Position numbers and translations under genes: made by a program. A stretch of DNA of 12,855 nt from an uncultured Eubacteriales bacterium (GTDB taxonomy: Bacteria; Bacillota; Clostridia; Lachnospirales; CAG-274), in the NCBI GenBank assembly GCA_902497185.1, contig CABVEG010000016.1, forward strand, positions 1-12,855, read 5' to 3'. The notes beneath the pieces are model-generated. The model ran no database searches. It was not told where the DNA came from and saw nothing but the letters and a program-made list of their open reading frames with translations. This document shows, piece after piece, positions 1-8,000 of the stretch. Numbering within the stretch: position 1 is the stretch's first letter; each line of letters opens with the position of its first letter.

Positions 1-58
1 TTTTTATCAACCACACCAGTTGACAAAGAACCAATATCGAAGGTAATTTTTATATTTA
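1..58. other. Sequence downstream of carB, no feature recognised
   Basis: These bases follow the carB stop codon on the minus strand. One minus-strand frame stays open to the window edge (reading KITFDIGSLSTGVVDK), but it has no ATG and no clear ribosome binding site, and I do not recognise it as PyrK, PyrD or PyrE. No hairpin with a U-tail is visible, so the pyrimidine operon may continue beyond the window. Confidence 0.3.
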
Positions 59-3000
59 TTACTTTCTCATATCTCTGTTAATATCAAAGATGTTAAAATC
101 GTCAGGCTCAAGCTTCTTGCTCATTACCTCAACCATTGCAGCAAAGGTATCCATGGCAGTAATAAGAGTAACATCACTTTCAACAGCAGTTCTTCTGATT
201 TTAAAGCCGTCAGAATGTGTGTCATTAGCCTTCTTAGGAATATCAACAGCCAAGTCAACAACACCACTTCTTATTGTGTCGATAATATTAGGAACACCTT
301 CACTTATCTTCTTAACAACCTTGCACTTAATACCATTGTCATTTAATGCCTTTGCAGTACCCTTAGTTGCAAGGAAGTTACAGCCAAGCTCAACACACTT
401 CTTAGCAATCTTTATAAATTCCTCGTGATCCTTGCTTGAAATAGTAGCAAGAATAGTACTGCCTGCCGTAGGCACAGTCATACCTGCCGCAATAAAGCCC
501 TTATAAAGTGCATTTTCAAGATTCTTGCCTACACCAAGAACTTCGCCGGTTGATCTCATTTCAGGTCCTAAGCTAACCTCAACCTGTGGAAGCTTTTCAG
601 TTGAGAATACAGGCACCTTAACAGCAACAACATCAGGCTCAGAACCAATACCTGTCTGATAACCCATATCAGCGAGCTTTTCACCAAGCATAACTCTTGT
701 TGCAACATCAATAACAGGCACACCTGTTACCTTTGTAATATAAGGAACAGTTCTTGAAGAACGTGGATTTACCTCAATAATGTTAAGCTCACCCTTGAAT
801 TCAATAAACTGAATATTAACCATACCAATTACATTAAGGGCAATAGATAGCTTCTTAGTAACATCTAAAATCTGTTCCTTAATGTTGTCGGAAATATGCT
901 GTGGCGGATAAATTGAAATACTGTCACCTGAGTGAACACCTGCTCTTTCAAGATGCTCCATAATACCCGGGATAAATACATCCTTACCATCACAAATAGC
1001 GTCTACCTCAATTTCTCTGCCGCTTAAATATCTGTCAATAAGAACAGGATTCTTACTATCTCTTTCAAACGCCTCTGTAAGGTAAAGAGTAAGCTCATCC
1101 TCATTATGAGTAATTTCCATACCCTGACCACCTAATACATAGCTAGGTCTAACAAGTACAGGATAGCCGAGAGCTTCAGCAGTTTCAATACCTTCCTTAA
1201 GATTAAATACACCCTTGCCCTTAGGTCTTGCTATACCAAGTTTTTCAAGTACAGCATCAAATTTTTCTCTATCCTCAGCCTCATCAATATGCTTTGGAAG
1301 TGTACCTAAAATAGGAATGTTCATTTCATCAAAGAAGTTAGCAAGTTTAATAGCTGTCTGACCACCGAACTGAAGAATAACACCATCAGGTTTTTCAGTT
1401 TCAACTACATTCAACACATCCTCTTCTGTAAGAGGCTCAAAGTAAAGTTTGTCAGCAGTATCAAAGTCAGTTGATACTGTTTCAGGGTTATTATTTACAA
1501 TAATTGTTTCAATACCTGCCTTCTTTAAAGCCATAATTGAATGAACTGAACAGTAGTCAAACTCAATACCCTGACCAATTCTGATAGGACCTGAACCAAT
1601 AACCATTACTTTCTTCTTATCACTTACTACAACCTCTGTTTCACTGTCGTAGCTTGAATAGTAATAAGGAGTAACAGCCTCAAACTCGCCTGCACAGGTA
1701 TCAACCATCTTAAACACAGGCATAATATCCCATTTCTTTCTTAAATCATAGATATTAGGAGGAATACAGCCTACAAACTTACTTATAGCCTTGTCAGAGA
1801 AGCCCTTTTCCTTAAAGTATCTTAAATTCTCTTCTGTAAAATCATCTAACTTCATTGTTTTAAGAGTTTCTTCCATTTCAACAATTTTAGCAATCTTAGC
1901 AATGAAGAACAAATCCATACCTGTAATCTGACAAACCTTCTCAACCTTATAGCCACGTCTTAGCATTTCTGCAAGATAGAATAATCTTTCGTCATCAGGC
2001 TTAACAACTCTCTTTTTTAAATCATCAAGACTTAAACCCTTTGCGCTCTTTCTCTCAAGTCCGTACTGACCAATTTCAAGAGAACGTACACCCTTTAATA
2101 AAGCAGCCTCAAAGCTCTTGCCGATTGACATAATTTCGCCTGTAGCCATCATCTTAGTACCAAGAGTTCTCTTGGCGCCAAAGAACTTATCAAATGGCCA
2201 TCTTGGGAACTTTAATACAACGTAGTCAATAGTTGGTTCAAAGCAGGCAAATGTCTTGCCTGTTACAGCATTCTTAATTTCATCAAGATTATAGCCTAAA
2301 GCAATCTTAGCTGCAACCTTTGCAATAGGGTAGCCTGTTGCCTTAGATGCAAGAGCAGATGAACGTGAAACTCTAGGGTTTATCTCAATTACAGCATAGT
2401 TATAGCTGTTAGGGTCTAATGCAAACTGTACATTACATCCACCTTTAATTTCAATGGAATTGATAATGTTAATAGCAGCACTTCTTAACATCTGATATTC
2501 TCTATCTGATAAAGTCTGTGCAGGTGCAACTACAATACTATCCCCTGTATGTACACCAACAGGGTCAACATTTTCCATACTACATACAGTAATACAGTTA
2601 CCTGCACCATCTCTCATTACCTCAAACTCGATTTCCTTCCAGCCTGCAATACTCTTTTCAATAAGAACCTGACCAACTCTTGAAAGGTGTAAGCCCTGAG
2701 TACAAATTTCTCTTAACTCAAGCTCATTTGCAGCAATACCACCACCTGTACCACCAAGGGTGTATGCAGGTCTTACTATAACAGGATAGCCTATTCTGTT
2801 TGCAAAATCAACGGCAGACTCAACATCCGTTACAATATCACTTTCAACAATAGGCTGATTGGTTCTTTCCATTAACTGCTTAAAGCTATCTCTGTCCTCA
2901 CCCTCCTTAATGGAGTCAATAGAAGTACCGATAACTCTAACATTGTACTTATCAAGAATACCTGCATCATATAATTCACAGCTTAAATTAAGACCTGTCT

Positions 3001-3277
3001 GACCTCCCATACCTGCAATAATACTGTCAGGTCTTTCCTTAGCAATAACCTTTTCAATAAAATCTATAGTAAGAGGCTCAATATAAGTGTAGTGAGCCAT
3101 ACCAAGGTCAGTCATAATAGTAGCAGGGTTAGAGTTTACAAGAACAACCTCAATGCCCTCCTCTTTAATAGACTCACAAGCCTGAGTACCTGAGTAATCA
3201 AACTCAGCTGCCTGACCGATTACAATAGGTCCTGAACCAATAACTAAAACCTTCTTTATTGAATTGTCCTTAGGCAT
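59..3277 (-). CDS. carB: Carbamoyl-phosphate synthase large subunit
   Basis: This is the large, cytoplasmic subunit of carbamoyl-phosphate synthase. It uses ammonia delivered by CarA, bicarbonate and two ATP to make carbamoyl phosphate, the first step of pyrimidine (and arginine) synthesis. At 1072 residues it is full length (E. coli CarB is about 1073). The internal duplication typical of the family is plain: GSGPIVIGQAAEFDY near residue 14 is echoed by GSGPIRIGQGIEFDY near residue 558, each opening a synthetase half with an ATP-grasp domain. The C-terminal 140 or so residues form the MGS-like allosteric domain (FLATKGTAKAL, then NIIDTIRSG), where UMP or ornithine bind in relatives. The start is ATG at 3277, preceded by a GGAGGTGA ribosome binding site inside the end of carA. 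The 8-nt overlap with carA suggests translational coupling and equal subunit supply. Its place in a pyr operon suggests a pyrimidine-dedicated enzyme, though this is inference. Confidence 0.98.
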   Translation of the reverse strand: MPKDNSIKKVLVIGSGPIVIGQAAEFDYSGTQACESIKEEGIEVVLVNSNPATIMTDLGMAHYTYIEPLTIDFIEKVIAKERPDSIIAGMGGQTGLNLSCELYDAGILDKYNVRVIGTSIDSIKEGEDRDSFKQLMERTNQPIVESDIVTDVESAVDFANRIGYPVIVRPAYTLGGTGGGIAANELELREICTQGLHLSRVGQVLIEKSIAGWKEIEFEVMRDGAGNCITVCSMENVDPVGVHTGDSIVVAPAQTLSDREYQMLRSAAINIINSIEIKGGCNVQFALDPNSYNYAVIEINPRVSRSSALASKATGYPIAKVAAKIALGYNLDEIKNAVTGKTFACFEPTIDYVVLKFPRWPFDKFFGAKRTLGTKMMATGEIMSIGKSFEAALLKGVRSLEIGQYGLERKSAKGLSLDDLKKRVVKPDDERLFYLAEMLRRGYKVEKVCQITGMDLFFIAKIAKIVEMEETLKTMKLDDFTEENLRYFKEKGFSDKAISKFVGCIPPNIYDLRKKWDIMPVFKMVDTCAGEFEAVTPYYYSSYDSETEVVVSDKKKVMVIGSGPIRIGQGIEFDYCSVHSIMALKKAGIETIIVNNNPETVSTDFDTADKLYFEPLTEEDVLNVVETEKPDGVILQFGGQTAIKLANFFDEMNIPILGTLPKHIDEAEDREKFDAVLEKLGIARPKGKGVFNLKEGIETAEALGYPVLVRPSYVLGGQGMEITHNEDELTLYLTEAFERDSKNPVLIDRYLSGREIEVDAICDGKDVFIPGIMEHLERAGVHSGDSISIYPPQHISDNIKEQILDVTKKLSIALNVIGMVNIQFIEFKGELNIIEVNPRSSRTVPYITKVTGVPVIDVATRVMLGEKLADMGYQTGIGSEPDVVAVKVPVFSTEKLPQVEVSLGPEMRSTGEVLGVGKNLENALYKGFIAAGMTVPTAGSTILATISSKDHEEFIKIAKKCVELGCNFLATKGTAKALNDNGIKCKVVKKISEGVPNIIDTIRSGVVDLAVDIPKKANDTHSDGFKIRRTAVESDVTLITAMDTFAAMVEVMSKKLEPDDFNIFDINRDMRK

Positions 3278-4358
3278 GAGTCTTCACCTCCTCAATAGTC
3301 TTTAAAAATCTGTCAAATAATTCCTGTGTATCAAGAGGACCCGGACTTGCCTCAGGATGGAACTGAACTGAATAAACAGGCTTTGTCTTATGTCTTATAC
3401 CCTCAATGCTTCCGTCATTTACATTAATAAATGTAGGCTCAACATCTTCTGTAAGGTCACATACAACGTAGTTGTGATTCTGGCTTGTAATATAAACCTT
3501 ACCTGTTTTCAGATCCTTAACAGGATGATTTCCTCCGTGATGTCCAAACTTTAATTTCTTTGTATTACAGCCAAGGGCAAGGCTTATAAGCTGGTTTCCA
3601 AGGCAAATACCAAGAACCGGAATATTTGAATCAATAAGTTTTTTAACTGTTTCAACAATTTCCGGAATATCCTTTGGGTCTCCCGGGCCGTTGCCTAAGA
3701 AAACAGCATCAGGCTTAACAGCAAGCATTTCCTCTGCTGATGTAAATGCAGGGAATACACTTAACTTACAGCCTCTCTTAGCCAAATCCCTGATTATACC
3801 CTGCTTAATACCACAGTCAAGTACAGCAAGATGAGTACTTGGACCGCTTATAGTATAAGGTTTATCAATAGTAACCTCCTTAACAGCATAAGCATTAGTA
3901 TAAGTATCAAACTTCTGTTTAATCTGACTAGAAGTAAGGTCATCTACTCTTGTAGTTATAATACCTCTCATAGTACCATTATCTCTTAAAACTCTTGTAA
4001 GTGCTCTTGTATCAATGCCCTCAAGACCCATAATCTTGTTCTGATATAAAAAGTCCTCAAGGTCCATTTCACATCTCCAGTTGTTAGGAACGTCACACTT
4101 TTCTCTTACAATAAAGCCCTTTAAGAAAGGCTTTCTGCTTTCCATATCCTCAAGGTTAATACCATAGTTGCCTATAAGGGGATAAGTCATTGTTACAATC
4201 TGACCTGCAAAAGAAGGGTCAGTCAGGGTTTCCTGATAGCCTGTCATACCTGTTGTAAATACAACCTCGCCTACAGTTTCCTTGATATAACCAAATGCAT
4301 TACCCTTAAATTTAACGCCATTTTCAAGTATTAACTCAGCTTTAATGGTTTTTTTCAT
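3270..4358 (-). CDS. carA: Carbamoyl-phosphate synthase small (glutaminase) subunit
   Basis: CarA hydrolyses glutamine and channels the ammonia to CarB. The N-terminal CPSase small-chain domain is shown by GEVVFTTGMTGYQETLTDPS. The C-terminal class I glutamine amidotransferase domain has the nucleophile elbow GICLGNQ (Cys about 252) and the His/Glu pair in VQFHPEASPGP (about 334 and 336), so the catalytic triad is intact. I start at ATG 4358 (362 residues). A longer frame opens at ATG 4370, but the only Shine-Dalgarno, AAGGAG, abuts that ATG with no spacing and sits 12 nt before the ATG at 4358. The shorter start also aligns with the family N-terminus (MKKTIKAELILENG). With this start carA follows the pyrF stop by 2 nt, and it overlaps carB by 8 nt. 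The alternative 366-residue start at 4370 would overlap pyrF. Confidence 0.97.
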   Translation of the reverse strand: MKKTIKAELILENGVKFKGNAFGYIKETVGEVVFTTGMTGYQETLTDPSFAGQIVTMTYPLIGNYGINLEDMESRKPFLKGFIVREKCDVPNNWRCEMDLEDFLYQNKIMGLEGIDTRALTRVLRDNGTMRGIITTRVDDLTSSQIKQKFDTYTNAYAVKEVTIDKPYTISGPSTHLAVLDCGIKQGIIRDLAKRGCKLSVFPAFTSAEEMLAVKPDAVFLGNGPGDPKDIPEIVETVKKLIDSNIPVLGICLGNQLISLALGCNTKKLKFGHHGGNHPVKDLKTGKVYITSQNHNYVVCDLTEDVEPTFINVNDGSIEGIRHKTKPVYSVQFHPEASPGPLDTQELFDRFLKTIEEVKTHA

Positions 4359-4360
4359 GG

Positions 4361-5290
4361 TTAAATACATCTCCTTAAATCATTTTTCATATCTATACAA
4401 GCCTGTCTTGCAGCCTGAGCAAAGTTTCTCTCATCTGCATAGCAGGACTTATACTCATCCTTCATATGTGCAGCAATAATACCTCTTGAAGAATTTACAA
4501 TAGCACCTAAGCCCTCTTCATTAAAGCATACTGCAAGGTCCTCTGCCTTACCTCCCTGAGCACCATAGCCCGGAACAAGGAAGAATGTATGAGGCATAAC
4601 CTCTCTTAATCTCTTTGCCTGTTCAGGGTGAGTAGCACCGACTACAGCACCTACAGAGCTAAAGCCATACTGTCCTATTGTGCTTTCGCCCCACTTTTCA
4701 ATAAGAGCACCAACCTTTTCATATATAGGGGTACCATCAACCAATAAATCCTGAATTTCACCGCTGTTAGGGTTAGAAGTCTTAGCAAGTACAAATAAGC
4801 CCTTTTCATAAGCCTCACAATCCTTTAAGAAAGGAGTGATTGAGTCAGAACCTAAGTATGGGTTAAGAGTGATAAAGTCCTGAGCAAAGCTGTCATAAAC
4901 ATTACCGTTAATATCCACCTTGCCAATATGTCCGTCAGAATATGCCTCAGCAGTTGAAGCAATATCACTTCTCTTAATATCACCTATAACAATAAGCCCC
5001 TTGCTCTTTGCATACTTACAGGTTTTATCATAAGCCTTTAAGCCTTCAATACCGTATCTCTCATACATAGCAATCTGTGGCTTTACAGCAGGCACAATGT
5101 CAAAAACTGCATCAATAATACACTTATTAAACTTATACATTGACTTAGCAACAGCCTTTGGAGTATTGCCGTATTTTGTAAAATATTTTTCCGTAATAAA
5201 ATTTGGAATATAGTTAAGTCGTGGATCAAGACCTACAACTGTAGGGTTGCCTGTAGCCTTAATTCTTTCAATAAGCTTATCAATAATCAT
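4361..5290 (-). CDS. pyrF: Orotidine-5'-phosphate decarboxylase (long, subfamily 2 type)
   Basis: PyrF decarboxylates OMP to UMP, the last step of de novo UMP synthesis. At 309 residues it belongs to the long form of the family rather than the form of about 230-240 residues seen in E. coli or B. subtilis. The catalytic signature GDIKRSDI (residues 103-110) supplies the Asp-Lys-Asp charge network (D104, K106, D109). The N-terminal VVGLDPR and the late VPGYGAQGG (phosphate-binding loop region) fit a TIM-barrel OMP decarboxylase. ATG 5290 is preceded by AGGAGG at 7-nt spacing. That site overlaps the pyrC stop codon region, leaving an 11-nt gap, which is consistent with one transcript. Nothing is missing or truncated. 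Confidence 0.97.
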   Translation of the reverse strand: MIIDKLIERIKATGNPTVVGLDPRLNYIPNFITEKYFTKYGNTPKAVAKSMYKFNKCIIDAVFDIVPAVKPQIAMYERYGIEGLKAYDKTCKYAKSKGLIVIGDIKRSDIASTAEAYSDGHIGKVDINGNVYDSFAQDFITLNPYLGSDSITPFLKDCEAYEKGLFVLAKTSNPNSGEIQDLLVDGTPIYEKVGALIEKWGESTIGQYGFSSVGAVVGATHPEQAKRLREVMPHTFFLVPGYGAQGGKAEDLAVCFNEEGLGAIVNSSRGIIAAHMKDEYKSCYADERNFAQAARQACIDMKNDLRRCI

Positions 5291-5301
5291 TTTCTGTCCT
5301 C

Positions 5302-6588
5302 CTACTTAGTTAATTTACCATTATCTACAACAACCTCTCCTCCACAGATAGTGTAAAGGATTTTACCCTTAACCTCTCTACCGCCGAAAGGAGTGTTTTT
5401 AGCCTTAGAAACCATTGTGTTTACATCAATGGTATATTTGTTTTCTATATCTGCAATAGCTATATCGGCAACAGCACCTACGCTTAACTGACCCTTGTCT
5501 GAGCCTAAAACTCCGGCAGGATTTGCTGTCATTTTAGCAACCATATCACTAAATGATATTAAGCCGCTTTCAACAAGCTCCGTATAAGAAAGAGCAAAGC
5601 TTGTTTCAAGACCTATTATGCCATTTGCTGCCTTTTCAAACTCACAATTTTTATCATCAATATGATGTGGTGCATGATCGGTAGCTATAACCTCAATTAC
5701 ATTATCCTTAATAGCCTGTCTTATTATTTCCAAGTCCTTACGGCTTCTTAAAGGAGGATTCATTTTAAAATTAGAATCATAATCTGTAATATCCTCATCA
5801 CAAAGTGTAAAATGGTGAGGCGCAACCTCTGCTGTTACGGGAAGTCCCATAGCCTTTGCATTTTTAACCTGTTCAACACTGCCCTCTGTACTGATGTGGC
5901 ATATATGGAGCTTTGCACCAGTTGCCTTAGCAAGTATAATATCTCTTGATACTATGATTTCCTCTGAATCATCACCTATACCTTTTAATCCAAGTATTGA
6001 TGCTCTGTCACCTGCATTCATTGAGCCCTTTGCAAGTCTTATTTCCTCACAATGGTCAAATATAGGAAGATTGAACATCTTTGAATATCTCATTGCATTT
6101 TTCATCAAAGCAGGATCAGCAACTGATTTGCCATCCTCTGAAAGAGCACAGGCGCCTGCTGCTGCCATCTGACCAATGTCTGCAAGCTCCTCACTTTTTT
6201 GTCCCTTTGTAATAGCACCTATAGGAAGTACATTAATTACTGCATTTCTCTTAGGATTTAAGGCATATTCGATCATTATTGCATTGTCAGTTACAGGGTT
6301 TGTATTAGGCATAGTACAAACAGTTGTAAAGCCGCCCATTGCCGCTGCTCTTGAGCCTGTTGCAATAGTTTCTTTTTTCTCAAAACCGGGCTCTCTAAAA
6401 TGAACATGAAGATCAATAAGCCCCGGCATAACCACAAGACCTGCTGCATCAATCACCTTATCGGCACTGTCATTTATATTATCATCAATTTTGGCAACCT
6501 TACCGTCAACTACAAGTATATCTTTAACTGAATCCACATTATTTTTAGGGTCAACCAATCTGCCTTTTTTAATTAAAATACTGCTCAT
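5302..6588 (-). CDS. pyrC: Dihydroorotase (type I, zinc amidohydrolase)
   Basis: PyrC cyclises N-carbamoyl-aspartate to dihydroorotate. At 428 residues it is the long, type I bacterial dihydroorotase of the amidohydrolase superfamily, not the E. coli-type enzyme of about 348 residues. Metal ligands and catalytic residues are visible: H61 and H63 in DLHVHFREPG, then MPNTNP, the Asp in ALSEDGKSV that takes the bridging role in this class, FDHCEE, ICHIS, and the catalytic Asp in IATDHAPHH. All key positions are present, so I expect activity. This contrasts with the inactive PyrC-like partners of PyrB in some bacteria. ATG 6588 is preceded by GGGAGGG five bases upstream, directly after the pyrB stop (12-nt gap). 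Confidence 0.97.
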   Translation of the reverse strand: MSSILIKKGRLVDPKNNVDSVKDILVVDGKVAKIDDNINDSADKVIDAAGLVVMPGLIDLHVHFREPGFEKKETIATGSRAAAMGGFTTVCTMPNTNPVTDNAIMIEYALNPKRNAVINVLPIGAITKGQKSEELADIGQMAAAGACALSEDGKSVADPALMKNAMRYSKMFNLPIFDHCEEIRLAKGSMNAGDRASILGLKGIGDDSEEIIVSRDIILAKATGAKLHICHISTEGSVEQVKNAKAMGLPVTAEVAPHHFTLCDEDITDYDSNFKMNPPLRSRKDLEIIRQAIKDNVIEVIATDHAPHHIDDKNCEFEKAANGIIGLETSFALSYTELVESGLISFSDMVAKMTANPAGVLGSDKGQLSVGAVADIAIADIENKYTIDVNTMVSKAKNTPFGGREVKGKILYTICGGEVVVDNGKLTK

Positions 6589-6600
6589 AAATACCCTCCC

Positions 6601-7524
6601 TTACTTTCTGTTAGCCTCTGTTAAAAGTTTCAATACAGCCATTCTTACGGCAACACCATTCTTAACCTGAACATTAATAACGGAATGCTTACCATCAATA
6701 ACCTCTGTACTAAGTTCAACACCTCTGTTTACGGGACCCGGATGCATAACAAGCACATCCTTTTTAGCATACTTTAATATTTCATCATTCACACCAAAAA
6801 GATTTGAGTATTCTCTAAGGTTAGGGAAAGGCATATTTTTCTGTCTTTCAAACTGTATTCTAAGACCCATAACAACATCAGCATCCTTAATTGCTGAAGG
6901 TATATCCGTACTCACCTGAACACCCAAGCTCCTCATAGAATTGCTTACTAGTGTGGAAGGTCCTGCAAGAGTAACCTTTGCGCCAAGTTTAGTTAAACCA
7001 AAAGCATTGCTTCTTGCAACTCTTGAGTGAGATATATCGCCTAATATAACAACCTTTAAGCCCTCAAAGCCGCCCTTTCTTTCCATAATTGTATAGAGGT
7101 CAAGAAGTGCCTGTGTAGGATGCTCATTAGAGCCGTCACCTGCATTTATAACACTAGCTTTAACATTCTTGGCAAGAATATGTGCAGCACCTGTCATTTG
7201 GTGTCTTATAATCATTACATTAGTACCCATCTGGTCAAGAGTAACACCTGTGTCAATAAGGCTTTCACCCTTTGAAACACTGCTTGTAGCAACACCTAAG
7301 TCCTTAACGATAGCTCCCTGATACTCACCTGCCAGCATAAATGACATTTTTGTTCTGGTACTGTTTTCATAAAAAAGAGTAACAATACTGCTTTTTGAAA
7401 GTATATCCGTTCTTAAATCAGGATTGTCGATTTTTTCTTTCATTTCCTTAGCAGTATTAAGTATAGTCATAATTTCATCAGCGCTTAAATCTCTTAAGCC
7501 TAACAAATCTTTTCTGTTATACAT
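6601..7524 (-). CDS. pyrB: Aspartate carbamoyltransferase catalytic subunit
   Basis: PyrB condenses carbamoyl phosphate with aspartate, the committed step of pyrimidine synthesis. At 307 residues it matches the usual catalytic chain. The carbamoyl-phosphate site is shown by FYENSTRTKMSF (STRTK at residues 55-59), the loop SSVSKGES with Ser and Lys near 81-85, and HPTQALLD (135-142). The aspartate domain carries MHPGPVNRG near residue 260. ATG 7524 follows AGGAGGT at 6-nt spacing. It is the first enzyme gene of the operon, just after a leader peptide and intrinsic terminator. No pyrI regulatory-chain gene follows, so in this window feedback on the step appears to rest on transcription attenuation rather than on PyrI. 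A pyrI elsewhere in the genome is not excluded. Confidence 0.98.
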   Translation of the reverse strand: MYNRKDLLGLRDLSADEIMTILNTAKEMKEKIDNPDLRTDILSKSSIVTLFYENSTRTKMSFMLAGEYQGAIVKDLGVATSSVSKGESLIDTGVTLDQMGTNVMIIRHQMTGAAHILAKNVKASVINAGDGSNEHPTQALLDLYTIMERKGGFEGLKVVILGDISHSRVARSNAFGLTKLGAKVTLAGPSTLVSNSMRSLGVQVSTDIPSAIKDADVVMGLRIQFERQKNMPFPNLREYSNLFGVNDEILKYAKKDVLVMHPGPVNRGVELSTEVIDGKHSVINVQVKNGVAVRMAVLKLLTEANRK

Positions 7525-7555
7525 AGGCTTACCTCCTTTTAAAAATCTGTTTGCG

Positions 7556-7598
7556 AAAAAAAAGCAATAAAGGAATTAAAATAAAACCCTTATTGCTT
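7556..7598 (-). terminator. Attenuator terminator upstream of pyrB
   Basis: On the minus strand AAGCAATAA (7598-7590) pairs with TTATTGCTT (7570-7562). GG (7589-7588) pairs with CC across one bulged base, and the loop is about 14 nt. Eight U residues follow (7563-7556). It lies 31 bases before the pyrB ATG, so termination here would silence the whole operon. The upstream arm contains the leader peptide's last codons and stop. UTP-sensitive read-through is the likely use. Confidence 0.8.
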
Positions 7599-7679
7599 AA
7601 TAAACCCGAAAAAGGAAATAAAACGAGAAGGAATATGAAACAAGCAGTTATAAGTTGTAATTTGCTTAGGCTTACACAT
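7590..7679 (-). CDS. Pyr operon leader peptide (29 aa, pyrL-like)
   Basis: This short ORF lies between the pyr promoter and pyrB. It begins MCKPKQITTYN and ends FISFFGFIKQ. A good Shine-Dalgarno, AAGGAG (7694-7689), sits 9 nt before the ATG at 7679-7677. From codon 13 on, the coding sequence is U-rich (28 of 45 bases from 7643 to 7599), giving a Phe-rich tail. Its TAA stop (7592-7590) falls inside the rising arm of the terminator hairpin, so a ribosome near the end of the ORF would block that hairpin. The same geometry defines E. coli pyrL. The peptide itself probably has no function and the act of translating it is the regulator, which is inference by analogy. It shows no sequence similarity to E. 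coli PyrL that I can claim. Chance occurrence is possible but the arrangement is hard to dismiss. Confidence 0.72.
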   Translation of the reverse strand: MCKPKQITTYNCLFHIPSRFISFFGFIKQ

Positions 7680-7714
7680 AATTCCTTTCTCCTTCCTTTA
7701 TTTATATCCTTAAA

Positions 7715-7743
7715 ATTTTATCATTTCTTATGCTCTTTGTCAA
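7715..7743 (-). promoter_or_regulatory. Pyr operon promoter (sigma-A type)
   Basis: On the minus strand, -35 TTGACA (7743-7738) is separated by 17 bp from -10 TAAAAT (7720-7715). The predicted start is near 7708, giving a leader of about 184 nt before pyrB. It is the only near-consensus promoter I find upstream of the leader peptide. Confidence 0.75.
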
Positions 7744-7769
7744 CAATAATTTTATTTTTTTTGACAAAG
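7735..7769. repeat. 9-bp inverted repeat over the pyr -35 box
   Basis: CTTTGTCAA (7735-7743) and TTGACAAAG (7761-7769) are perfect inverted copies separated by 17 bp of A/T-rich sequence. The left copy contains the -35 box of the pyr promoter. It could be a protein-binding site, or simply two outward-facing -35-like boxes; the right-hand one has no convincing -10 on the plus strand. The function is unknown. Confidence 0.5.
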
Positions 7770-7899
7770 TTCATACCAAATACAAAATTTCGCCTTTGTA
7801 TATAGTATAATATATTTTATCCCAAAACTCAATTTAATTTTTAAAAAAATTTAAAAATTTTGTAATGTAAATGAAATGTAAAAATTAATGAATAACCCC

Positions 7900-7928
7900 T
7901 TGAAAAACAGCAGACAATATTGTATAAT
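7900..7928 (+). promoter_or_regulatory. Promoter of the 6S-like RNA
   Basis: -35 TTGAAA (7900-7905), a 17-bp spacer and a perfect -10 TATAAT (7923-7928) predict a start at about 7935. No protein gene follows on the plus strand before the terminator at 8198, so the promoter most likely serves the structured RNA downstream. Confidence 0.7.
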
Positions 7929-8000
7929 CATTTTGCAGGGAGAAATAAAAAAGTTTAATTAATTTGTTTTTCTCGGCATAATGATTTTATATATATTAAT

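Noticed and set aside
90..428. Open frame on the plus strand opposite carB, with similar ones opposite pyrC (5894-6403) and the ABC genes (9467-9925, 10670-11026, 11479-11763)
   Set aside because: These are shadows of strongly supported genes on the other strand. None has a recognisable domain or translation signal.
7525..7708. PyrR-binding attenuator, T-box or other riboswitch upstream of pyrB
   Set aside because: I see no PyrR anti-antiterminator loop consensus, no T-box TGGNACCGCG-like sequence and no known aptamer core. The leader ORF plus U-rich tract fits better.
7761..7789. Plus-strand promoter starting at TTGACA 7761
   Set aside because: The spacing-correct -10 would be AAAATT, which is poor. 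The nearby TATAAT at 7806 is too far from it.
7551..7805. 84-codon plus-strand open frame across the pyr leader
   Set aside because: It lies opposite the promoter, leader peptide and terminator, is low-complexity (Lys/Asn-rich then Phe/Ile-rich), and has no ribosome binding site. The minus-strand regulatory reading explains the sequence better.
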